Source of the DNA: Neostapfia colusana
Taxonomy: Eukaryota > Streptophyta > Magnoliopsida > Poales > Poaceae
Assembly: GCA_030760725.1 (NCBI GenBank)
Contig: JASWHV010000016.1
Location: 46,821,227 to 46,885,226 of the forward strand
Length of the DNA stretch: 64,000 nt
Direction of reading: 5' to 3'
How positions within the stretch are numbered: the first letter of the stretch is position 1; every line of letters begins with the position of its first letter. The translations under genes were made by a program, and so were the position numbers. Positions 53,878 through 64,000 of this stretch are shown here, piece by piece. Below the pieces are notes generated by a model. The model was not told where the DNA came from and did not search any database. It worked only from the letters and a program-made list of their open reading frames with translations.

Positions 53878-56835
53878 TGTGACGCCCTCAATTCTGTGGA
53901 AAACCACGGAACCAAGAACTAATGCATATGTGTGCCCAGGATGTTCATCACACATATACACATATTTCACAAACTGAATTCAGAATGTATATAACCACGA
54001 ATAACAGAGTTTATTACAACGTCTCATGAGTCTTGGAATCATGCTTACAGCGGAAGTCTTATTTCTATGCAGCGGAAGTCTTACTTTAATGCGGAAGCAA
54101 AAACTAATGCGGAAGCAAAACTAAGCAGAAGTGGCTCCATCTCTACTCCTTCCACAGGCAAGGTTGAGAACAGATCACACACCATAATGCTCCACTTGGT
54201 CTTCAGAATAGCCTTCTCTTGCTGTTGATGATGAAATAATAATGCAAGTTTGAGTACAATGATGTACTCAGCAAGTGCGGGAAAACACATGATATGCAGC
54301 TCATAAACAAGGTAGGTATAAAAGGCTTATTTGCAGAAAAGCAGATTTGTAAAACCATGATAAAACAGCAACTTAACTTTAGATGTAATCCCAACATGTA
54401 TTAAATTACCAACATACCTCCATCACTTCCCGTGTTCCATCCGAACATTAACCAATCCTTTATTCATACTCACGAATACCTCCTCGTATTCGCTACCATC
54501 TCACCTCGTAATTCAACCTCGTGTCACACCGAGACCAATCTCATGTCATGTCCCAACAGTCATGCAACCATCTCATCACCCAGACTCAACAGTCCCAAAA
54601 ACTAAACCATAACCAAATCCATAACCAAGAACCTTCCCTATAACCATCCCAACTAATCATGGCAGTTTAGCCAGGTGCTCGTGACCGTAATCTCGGCTAT
54701 CATGACAGTTTTTAGACTCTGCAAAGTGTGCACCTCTTTACCAACAAGTTTGTGATTTTGTCACCCGTCGGTGACTGCAGAACCTCCATTATACCAGTAC
54801 ACATCCGTCGGTGTATGGTCAAGAGATCACAAAATAGCCTTTACAAAGGGGTTACTATATGTATGGACTCACTAAGGTTTCACCGGCAGGCTAGAATCTC
54901 CAATTCTCCCACCCACGGGCCCCCTCTTGTGCCATGCAGTTCCCAGGGCAGTCCTCACTCGACTCCCATTCCCCGCGCCTTCCACAGTCCGTAACACTCT
55001 AGCAACTTACCTAATTACTCAGCTAAGCCGCACCCAAACTTGGCCTTGTGGTGGCACTGTTATCCTGGCATGTGCATGCATGAACCGGTCCTTAGATCTA
55101 CGGCAAGTAAAACCACCATCTCATGCTACCTCATTCACAAACCCAGGCTTGCCTAGATCTCCCTCCGATCCATGTTCATTAACATCATCAGTTTCTCATT
55201 ATCATTACGAGTGCAGTTAGCTACACACATCTATCTCGCTCCCCAATCCCATAGACTCAACGAAGCATAAAGCAAAAACCATACCCGACTCATAAACTTC
55301 CCAGGCGACAAGGGTGGTTTAACCAATACTAGTAAACTCCTATAAAAAGGGTTTCCCATCATGTTTGACTCAGCACACACACCTTTTTGCAAAACAAAAT
55401 AGTTTTATCCAAACATAGGATCAATATGATCAAAGAGCACTTGCCTTGTTCTTGCGGTTCCGTTTGTTCTTGGATCTCAAAACCTGGTTGCTGCAGTTCG
55501 TCGTAGACAGCTCCCTGAGCTTGTCCTGCTAGGTAGGATCACGTGCATACAGGATTCACAGCAATCAATATTTATGCACAAACCTTAAACTAGATGTGAT
55601 GATGCATATGCATGCTATCTCATGATTAGTTTTATTAGATTGATCTGTACGTGTTCTTGTATGGCCTTGTAGGGACAGGGGTGTTCGGATCAAAGGTGGA
55701 CGTGGCGATGATCTTGTCTTTAGATCAAACTGATCATCAAGTGATCTGCCCACGAGAAGGCTTCTGTTCGAAAGGAATTGAAGAACAGATGCAAAGATAT
55801 GAACACAATGATATTGAAGTCCTACCTTACGTTCTTCGAGGTCCTTCTCAGACCGCTCGGTTCTTCTTCGATGATCTCCCTTGTTGCGCTTCAGCGATGG
55901 TTTGCTCGGCGAGTTATGGCTAGGGCTCTAAGTCGTCGGCTCAGGAGTCGAAAGAGAAGTTTGTGGTTTCGGCCAAAGGTTTTGGGTTCTATTTATAATC
56001 GGGAAGAGAAGAGTCCTAATCTGATTGTATCTCGAATAAGAGTCTTATTCAGATCTTTGTTGGATCCTAACATCTTATGTTTAGTAACAACGTGGAATTT
56101 AGATCGGTTTCTGTTGCGTACCGGTATCTATTACGCGTAAAACCCGCTCCAGAACTCGTTACCTCCGTGATGATGAGCTCCGGAAGCTCCACGTGTCCTC
56201 CGGGGCCTGATATCTCCTCGTCCGCAGAGACGAGCCCCGGTTGTGCCGTGTGTCACGAGCGAGACCTCCCCCTTCTTTGGAGGTGAGCTCCGCGCACGAC
56301 ACGTGTTGGCGCCGGTCTTCCCTCTCTTCCTTCCTCAGGAACATGCCCCAAGGTTGACACGTGTCCGGCAACGACAGACCTCCCGGAGATAAGCTCCGGT
56401 GGCGACACGTGTTCGATAGATCCGGACTTCTCTAAGATGGGCTCCGAGATCGACACGTACCCCGCGCGACTGGTCCTCTGATTTCCGCGAGGACTAGCTC
56501 CGAGGATGACACGTGTCTTGCAGAAATGCCTTTGCTTCCTCTGCAGAGGCTAGCTCCGTGGGCAACACGTGTCCCACAGGATCGGACCTCTCCCCTTTGT
56601 GGCGACGAGCCCCGAACCTGCCACGTAGCTCTTTTAGCGGCGGACCTCTCTTCACTTCGCAGGGACGAGCTCCGATCACGCCACGTGGCCAGCGGCCGCG
56701 GTAAGTTGTCTTCGGCGCTCTCGGAGGGCTTTATTGGCTATTCTTTTGATAATTCTCTCTGTTCCTATTTTTCATTAAATTTTTCCTCTTCATAGAACAT
56801 GAACATATGCTGACACCCGAGGCGAGGGTGTCACA
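53878..56835 (-). repeat. 3' LTR of TekE-4 (2958 bp)
   Basis: Plus borders TGTGACGCCCTC and GAGGGTGTCACA. CACGTG-rich segment at 56155-56700, TATA on the minus strand at plus 55989-55997, candidate exon 1 at 55445-55528 (84 nt, open). The central palindrome is broken here (CTATCATGACAG). Confidence 0.93.
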
Positions 56836-56849
56836 AATCTACCCCCCTT
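56836..56849 (-). other. Polypurine tract of TekE-4
   Basis: Minus strand AAGGGGGGTAGATT directly before the LTR. The gag-pol frame's TAA overlaps its first bases. Confidence 0.88.
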
Positions 56850-59800
56850 AAATTGAATCTCGCCCTCGAGATTCGTTAGTAGGAAATAGATGGGGGAATG
56901 CCGCCTCTATATCCTCTTCACGCTCCCATGTGACCTCAGCTTCGGTGTGATGGCTCCATTGTACATTGCACCATCGAATCACCTTGTTTCGGGTGACCCT
57001 TTTCTTTACGTCCAAGATTCGGACAGGGTGTTCTGCGTAAGTCAGGTCCTCTTGAAGTTCAAGCTCTCCCATTGACACTTGTTCCTCTGGTATTCTCAAG
57101 CACTTCTTGAGCTAGGATACATGAAACACGTCAAGTACGTCGGAGAGGTGGTTTCGGAGCTCTAGTCGGTAGGCTACTTCTCCTCGCTTGTCCAAAATCC
57201 TAAATGGTACGATGTAGCGAGGTGCTAGCTTGCCTTTGATGTTGAAACGTCGTTGGCCTCGGATAGGCGATACCTTAAGGTATACGAAGTCTCCCACTTC
57301 AAAGGTCAACTTCCTACGCCTATTGTCGGCATAGCCTTTCTGTCGTGACTGGGCAGCCTTTAAGTTCTCCCGTATCGTTTGGACCTGCTTTTCGGCTTCT
57401 TGTAGTACTTCGGGTCCAAACACCTGGTTCTCTCCAGTCTCGTTCCAGAATAGTGGCGTTCTACACCATCTACCATATAAGGCTTCGAAAGACGACATCT
57501 TTAAGCTAGCTTGATAGCTGTTGTTATAAGAAAACTCGGCATACGGTAAACTCCTATCCCAACTACGCCCACGTTTCAAGGCGCAAGCTCTCAACATGTC
57601 CTCCAAAATTTGGTTCGTCCTTTCGGTTTGTCCATCTATTTGTGGGTGGTAGGCGGAGCTGAAATCCAGTCGTGTACCCATGGTTTTCTGCAGCTTCATG
57701 CGGAATCTAGAGGTAAATTGAGAACCTCGATCTGAGACTATCCTCTTCGGAACTCCGTGTCGGCACACGATCTGCTCCATGTACAACTCTGCCAATTGTG
57801 CAACGTTATAACTGGTCTTTACCGGAAGAAAATGGGCAGTTTTCGTCAATCGGTCCACAATGACCCAGATGGAGTCGCATCCCGACTGAGTACATGGTAA
57901 TCCAACGATGAAGTCCATACTGATGTCCTCCTATTTCCATTCGGGTATTCTCAAAGGTTGCAACAATCCAGCGGGTTTTTGATGTTCGGCCTTTACCCGT
58001 TGGCATGTGTCGCATAGGGCAACGTATTCGGCTATATCCCTCTTCATACCATCCCACCAGTAACAAGTTTTCAAGTCCTTGTACATTTTGGTGCTTCCTG
58101 GATGTATGGAATAGGGTGAATCATGTGCCTCCTTCAATATCATGTCGCGGAGGTGTCTTATGTTCGGCACACAAATCCTTTTTCCTAGCCAAAGCGTACC
58201 CTTTTCATCCTCCTTGAAATCCTTCTCTATTCCTTGTCGGATTCTTTCCTTGATCTCCTTGATTTCCTCGTCAGTTGATTGGCACTCTCTTATTTCTTGC
58301 TCCAATGGGGAGTGGATCTCCATTATCTCCACGTTATTCAAGAATCCGAGGTGTAACCGTTCGAACTCCTTATGTAGTTCGGGTGGTAGCTCCCGAACCG
58401 TGAGTTGGTGACAGGCTCCCTTTCTGCTCAATGTGTCCGCTACTACATTGGCCCTCCCGGGGTGGTAGTTGATTCCCACATCATAATCCTTGATGAGTTC
58501 TAACCATCGACGTTGCCTTAAATTCAAGTCCGTTTGTGTAAATATGACTTGAGGCTTTTATGATCCGTATAGATCTCACATCGATGTCCAAGGATATAAT
58601 GTCTCCAAATCTTCAATGCATGCACCGCTGCTGCTAGCTCCAAGTCATGCGTAGGATAGTTAAGCTCGTGCTTCTTTAATTGTCGTGAGGCATAGGCTAC
58701 CACTTGTCCTTCCTGCATGAGTACACATCCGAGCCCTTGTCTGGATGCGTCACAATATATGTCAAAGCTCTTGCTTACGTCTGGCAATACCAGAACTGGT
58801 GCTGTGGTTAGCCTTTTCTTGAGTTCCTCAAAACTTTCTTGGTAGGCTTGGGTCCATTGAAAGACTTTTCCCTTCATTAGAAACTCCGTCATAGGTTTTG
58901 CTATCTTAGAGGAGTTTTTAATGAAGCGCCGGTAGTATCCTGCCATCCTAAGGAAACTCAGAATATCCCTCACGCTCTTTGGTTGGTCCCACTTCAGAAC
59001 ATCTCTCACCTTTCCAGGATCAACCGATACCCCTTCCTTGGAGATAATATGGCCTAGGAAAGATATTTCCTTTAGCCAAAATTGACACTTGTTGAGCTTG
59101 GCATACAATTGATGTTCACGCAACTTCTGCAAGGTCAATCTCAGATGTTCTCCATGCTCCTCCTCACTTTTTGAATACACCATAATGTCATCGATGAAAA
59201 CCACGATGAACTTGTCCAAGTATTCCATGAAAACCTTGTTCATGAAGTACATGAAGTATGCGGGTGCATTTGTTTACCCAAAAGACATAACGGTATATTC
59301 ATACGAACCATATCGTGTCCGAAAGGCTGTCTTAGGTACATCGGAGGACCTAATCTTCAGCTGGAAATATCCCGACCGAAGATCAATCTTGGAGAATACT
59401 CAGGCTCCTTTCATTTGATCAAACAGGTCCTCTATACGGGGCAGAGGGTATTTATTCTTGATTGTCACCTCGTTGAGAGACCTGTAGTCCACGCACATTC
59501 TTTGGGTTCCATCCTTCTTGTCCATGAAGAGTACCGGAGCTCCCCATGGTGACGAGCTTGGACGGATAAAACCCTTCTCCAACTGTTCTTGAATTTGCCT
59601 TTTGAGTTCAACTAGCTCGTTGACGGGCATCCTATATGGTCTCTTAGCTATAGGTGCAGTTCCGGGTACCAAATCTATGGCAAACTCGATGTCCCGGTCA
59701 GGTGGCATTCCTGGAAGCTCCTTCGGGAACACGTCCGAAAATTCCTGAACCACTGGAATGCTGTCCAATGTTGTTCCTTCGACGTGGTTCAAATTTGCCC

Positions 59801-61346
59801 GTTCGGTTGTTTGCTGGGCTGACTCAAACTCGACACGAATACCGTGTTCGTTTGTCAACTGCACGCTCCCTTCAGCACATTGGATTACTCCATTGTGCTT
59901 GCTTAACCAATCCATTCCAAGTATGATGTCAATCCTGTGGGAGTCCAAGACAATAAGGTTGGCAAGGAAGTCTACCCCCCTTATTTTAAGGCTTACTCTA
60001 GCACATACTATATTAGTCCTCATTTCTCCTACGGGAGAATTAACTAACATAACACATTCTAAGTGGGATACGGGTAGATGATGTTTGGCAACATATTTGG
60101 ATGATATGAAGGAATGCGATGCTCCGGAATCAAATAAGATGGTGGCTGGGTTTGAGTTGGCAAGGAACATACCAATTGCGACGTCCTCAGCCTGTTGTGC
60201 TTCCTCAGCAGTGACATGGTTTACGTGGCCACGAGCATAGTTCTGCGGTCCACGTTTCCCTTGGTTGTCCCCTCCGTTTGGTTGCTGGTTTTGCTTGGGC
60301 ACGTTACCTTGCTGTCCAGGGCCTCTCCTCGGGCACTGGTTAGCGAAGTGGCCTACTTCCCCGCATGCAAAGCATGCCCTGTTGCCTACGGCAGCAGGTA
60401 CGTTGGGGCGGGGGTTTTGAACAGGAGCACCATTGTTAGGTCGGGGCGCTGGAGGCATGGGCACAGGAGGTGCCGGTGCAACGAATTGTTGCTGTGGTGG
60501 CTAACCAGGGCGGTACGCAGGAGTGATCGGTCCATACTGTGGTGCAGGGGGCATGTACCTAGGTCGTACTTTGCTCCCTTGGGGCTGGTATGACATCTTC
60601 CTCTTGCACTCTCGCTCGATCTCTCGGATCTTGTTTTCAACCACAATAGCCTTATCAACTAGCTTCTGGAAGCTTACGTAGTCATTGTTGAGGAGCTGAA
60701 CCTGGATCTCATTGTTCAACCCTCTCATGAACAGGTACTGCTTCCTCTGGTCTGAGTTGACATCTTCGGGGGCGTACCGGGACAGTTGTATGAACTTGTT
60801 GAGATACTCGTTCACAGTCTTCTGTCCTTGGCGGAGACCTTCAAACTCCTGCCTCTTGAGCATCATTACACCAGCAGGGATGTAGTGAGAGCGGAAACTT
60901 TCCTTGAATTCAGTCCAAGTGATTGTCTCCGGGTTGGCATGGGCGTTGCTCAAGGCATCCCACCAGTCAGCAGCGGCTCCCGTAAGTTGGTGCGATGCGA
61001 AGAGAACCTTCTCTCGGTCGTTGCACTGAACAATGGCGAGCTTCTTCTCCATGGATTTCAACCAATCATCGGCCTCCATTTGATCGCTTGCTTGAGAAAA
61101 GGTGGGTGGTCGAGTCCTCATGAACTCTCCCAACCTGTTATGAGCCGGCGGTGGTGGTGGCGGTGGTGCCGGAACGGGGTTTTGGTTGGCCTGCAACTGA
61201 CCCAAAGTTTGGATCATGGTTTGCATAAGCTGGTTTTGCATGGCCATCAACCTTTCCAGATGGTTTTCACCAGCTCCGGGGTTAGCAGGAACTCCCTCGT
61301 GGTCATCCTCCTGGACGTTCCTTCGGCTGGCGTTTCCTCTCACCAT
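56848..61346 (-). pseudogene. gag-pol: TekE-4 gag-pol
   Basis: ATG 61346 directly follows TCTCTCACAG. Gag (ADDWLKSMEKKL), knuckle CFACGEVGHFANQC, protease ILFDSGASHSFI, RT VVVFIDDIMVYS, RNase H FDIYCDASRQG, integrase H2C2 (CDTCQRVKAEH) with its Asp, Asp, Glu set (MDFIVGLP, SDRGSQF, GQTERTN) and a chromodomain-like end (CNVQWSHHTEAEVTWERE). Defects: TAG 60501-60503, TGA 59400-59402, TAA 59274-59276, a missing base near 58546, TAG 57931-57933, TAG 57112-57114. Gag and pol are in one frame otherwise. All domains are present, so decay is by point mutation and not by deletion. Confidence 0.93.
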
Positions 61347-61777
61347 CTGTGAGAGAGAACGAAATAGAATAGAAGGTTAGAAGGTTTGGTAGGTCCCTTC
61401 AACTATATGCATGAAGGTGAGTTAGACTATATATATTAGCCCATATGAGGATGTGATCAAGTGCCGAAGCATTTCACACCTCTTTCTTCTTACGTATGGA
61501 TATGGACAACGTTTTTTTGAGACGTCCCACAACTCTCATTAAGCACATAATCACACACAATCATTGCAAGGGCTCATACAGCTCCTATTCAAGGATGGTT
61601 TCCTATACCAAGGTGGTTTCAAGGCTAATCTAAGCTATTCACCCTAAGATGCTTCCTTTGGTCAGTGTGGCTTAGCTACCTGTGACTTCTATTTAGGGGT
61701 GTAACTTGCCGTTAACCCGTGGCTCTAATATCAATCTAAGGTTTCTATCTAGGCGTGTAACCTACTGTCAACCCGTG
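61347..61777 (-). other. TekE-4 leader, no gene
   Basis: About 430 bp between primer site and gag with no ORF of note. It ends in a pyrimidine-rich stretch and CAG right before the ATG, a good 3' splice-site match. Confidence 0.7.
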
Positions 61778-61789
61778 GCTCTGATACGA
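61778..61789 (-). other. Primer-binding site of TekE-4
   Basis: Minus strand TCGTATCAGAGC, one change from TGGTATCAGAGC, 3 nt inside the LTR. Confidence 0.8.
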
Positions 61790-61792
61790 ATC

Positions 61793-64000
61793 TGTGACGC
61801 CCTCAATTCTGTGGAAAACCACGGAACCAAGAACTAATGCATATGTGTGCCCAGGATGTTCATCACACACATACACATATTTCACAAACTGAATTCAGAA
61901 TGTATATAACCATGAATAACAGAGTTTATTACAACGTCTCATGAGTCTTGGACTCATGCTTACAGCGGAAGTCTTATTTCTATGCATCGGAAGTCTTATT
62001 TTAATGCGGAAGCAAAAACTAATGCGGAAGCAAAACTAAGCAGAAGTGGCTCCATCTCTACTCCTTCCACAGGCAAGGTTGAGAACATATCACACGCAAT
62101 AATGCTCCACTTGGTCTTCATAATAGCCTTCTCTTGCTGTTGATGACGAAATAATAATGCAAGTTTGAGTACAATGATGTACTCAGCAAGTCCGGGAAAA
62201 GACATGATATGCAGCTCATAAACAAGGTAGGTATAAAAGGCTTATTTACAGAAAAGCAGATTTGTAAAACCATGATAAAACAGCAACTTAACTTTAGATG
62301 TAATCCCAACATGTATTAAATTACCAACATACCTCCATCACTTCCCGTGTTCCATCCGAACATTAACCAATCCTTTATTCATACTCACGAATACCTCCTC
62401 GTATTCGCTACCATCTCACCTCGTAATTCAACCTCGTCTCACACCGAGACCAATCTCATGTCATGTCCCAACAGCCATGCAACCATCTCATCACCCAGAC
62501 TCAACAGTCCCAACAACTAAACCATAACCAAATCCATAACCAAGAACCTTCCCTATAACCATCCCAACTAATAATGGCAGTTTAGCCAGGTGCTCGTGAC
62601 CGTAAGCTCGGCTATCATGATAGTTTTTAGACTCTGCAGAGTGTGCACCTCTTTACCCACAAGTTTGTGATTTTGTCACCCGTCGGTGACTGCAGAACCT
62701 CCATTATACCAGTACACATCCGCCGGTGTATGGTCAAGAGATCACAAAATAGCCTTTACAAAGGGGTTACTAGATGTATGGACTCACTAAGGTTTCACCG
62801 GCAGGCTAGAATCTCCAATTCTTCCACCCACGGGCCCCCTCTTGTGCCATGCAGTTCTCAGGGCAGTCCTCACTCGACTCCCATTCCCCGCGCCTTCCAC
62901 AGTCCATAACACTCTAGCAACTTACCTAATTACTCAGCTAAGCCGCAACCATACTTGGCCTTGTGGTGGCACTGTTATCCTGGCATGTGCATGCATGAAC
63001 CGGTCCTTAGATCTACGGCAAGTAAAACAACCATCTCATGCTACCTCATTCACAAACCCAAGCTTGCCTAGATCTCCCTCCGATCCATGTTCATTAAAAT
63101 CATCAGTTTCTCATTATCATTACGAGTGCATGTAGCTAGACACATCTATCTCGCTCCCCAATCCCATAGACTCAGGGAAGCATAAAGCAAAAACCATACC
63201 CGACTCATAAACTTCCCAGGCGACAAGGTTGGTTTAACCAATACTAGTGAATTTCTATAAAAAGGGTTTCCCATCATGTTTGACTCATCACACACACCTT
63301 TTTGCAAAATAAAATAGTTTTATCCAAACATAGGATCAATATGATCAAAGAGCACTTGCCTTGTTCTTGCGGTTCCGGTTGTTCTTGGATCTCAAAACCT
63401 GGTTGCTGCAGGTCATCGTAGACAGCTCCCTGAGCTTGTCCTGCTAGGTAGGATCACGTGCATACAGGATTCACAGCAATCAATATTTATGCACAAACCT
63501 TAAACTAGATGTGATGATGCATATGCATGCTATCTCATGATTAGTTTTATTAGATTGATCTGTACGTATCCTTGCATGGCCTTGTAGGGACAGGGGTGTT
63601 CGGATCAAAGGTGGACGTGGCGATGATCTTGTCTTTAGATCAAACTGATCATCAAGTGATCTGCCCGTGAGAAGGCTTCTGTTCGAAAGGAATTGAAGAA
63701 CAGATGCAAAGAGATGAACACAATGATATTGAAGTCCTACCTCACGTTCTTCGAGGTCCTCCTCAGACCGCTCGGGTCTTCTTTGATGACCTCCCTTGTT
63801 GCACTTCAGCGATGGTTTGCTCGGCGAGTTAGGGCTAGGGCTCTAAGTCGTCGGCTTAGGAGTCAAAAGAGATGTTTGTGGTTTCGGCCAGAGGTTTTGG
63901 GTTCTATTTATAATCGGGAAGAGAAGAGTCCTAATCTGATTGTATCTCGAATAAGAGTCTTATTCAGATCTATGTTGGATCCTAACATCTTATCTTTAGT
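61793..64000 (-). repeat. 5' LTR of TekE-4, cut by the window end
   Basis: 2208 bp of about 2958. Palindrome CTATCATGATAG at 62612-62623. TATA on the minus strand at plus 63904-63912. The CACGTG part lies beyond the window. Confidence 0.93.
62090..63443 (-). CDS. Candidate acidic LTR mini-gene exons, TekE-4 5' LTR
   Basis: Exon 1 on the minus strand runs 63443 to 63360 (84 nt), follows CCTAG and ends AAG|GCAAGT. Exon 2 runs 62136 to 62090 after AACAG and ends TGA. Both are open, with length and phase as in TekE-3 (exon 2 starts one codon earlier). Residue changes against TekE-3 are few. Start exon unresolved. Confidence 0.38.

Larger units (their letters stand above)
53878..64000 (-). mobile_element. 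TekE-4: Tekay-type element, nearly complete
   Basis: Minus strand: 5' LTR (from beyond 64000 to 61793), primer site, leader, gag-pol 61346-56848, polypurine tract, 3' LTR 56835-53878. It has no extra ORF upstream of gag, unlike TekA and TekB. The LTRs differ by roughly 2% in the stretches compared by eye. Candidate TSD AGGGG at 53873-53877; its partner is outside the window. Confidence 0.93.

Overview
The window looks like intergenic heterochromatin of a large grass (Poaceae) genome. I recognise no host gene, tRNA, rRNA or CRISPR array. Almost every base can be assigned to nested LTR retrotransposons with long TG...CA repeats, target-site duplications (TSDs), tRNA-iMet-type primer sites, polypurine tracts and gag-pol genes. 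The grass assignment rests on long-LTR Ty3/gypsy Tekay/Del-type elements, Tat-type gag and a Sirevirus-type copia element. The species cannot be named from this sequence.

Layout. TekA-1 (1-4778, +) is the 3' end of a Tekay-type element. It lies inside a Sirevirus-like copia element on the minus strand (Sire: 4779-6058 and 34163-38829), which is split by TekA-2 (6059-34162, +; TSD CTTAG). TekA-2 is split inside its integrase by TekB (14513-29937, +; TSD CCGAC). TekB is nearly complete: its LTRs of 4049 and 4048 bp differ at about eight sites, its 1528-codon gag-pol frame is open, and it carries an extra 314-codon ORF upstream of gag. To the right, Sire sits in a plus-strand LTR of a third Tekay-type family (TekE-1, 38830-39757). 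That LTR sits in the leader of a minus-strand copy (TekE-2, 39758-43788), which sits in a minus-strand Tat-like element (TatF-1, 43789-45731), which sits in the LTR of a fourth gypsy element (GypG: 45732-46365 and 49334-50817). GypG also holds a solo TekE LTR (TekE-3, 46366-49333; TSD TAGCA) and TatF-2 (50818-53112). TatF-2 is capped by a TatF-3 LTR piece (53113-53877), and that by TekE-4 (53878 to past 64000, minus), complete except for the far end of its 5' LTR.

Relative order, oldest to youngest: GypG, TatF-1, TekE-2, TekE-1, Sire, TekA-2, TekB on the left; GypG, TatF-2, TatF-3, TekE-4 on the right. Only TekB looks recent.

The most interesting signals are inside the Tekay-type elements. 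(1) Three distinct LTR families each contain short open acidic exons with matching phase, a GC-type splice donor (AAG|GCAAG) and a stop codon inside the LTR; differences between TekA copies in one exon are nearly all synonymous. (2) All five Tekay ORF starts seen here lie 0-1 nt after a potential 3' splice site. (3) The upstream ORFs of TekA and TekB share a plan of small alpha/beta domain plus coiled coil; the TekA-2 one begins with a stretch that lines up without gaps with the histone H3 tail, with K9 in register, in an element whose integrase ends in a chromodomain. (4) All three LTR families carry the same order of three palindromes, with different but still self-complementary cores. (5) LTRs of two unrelated lineages carry arrays of CACGTG motifs.
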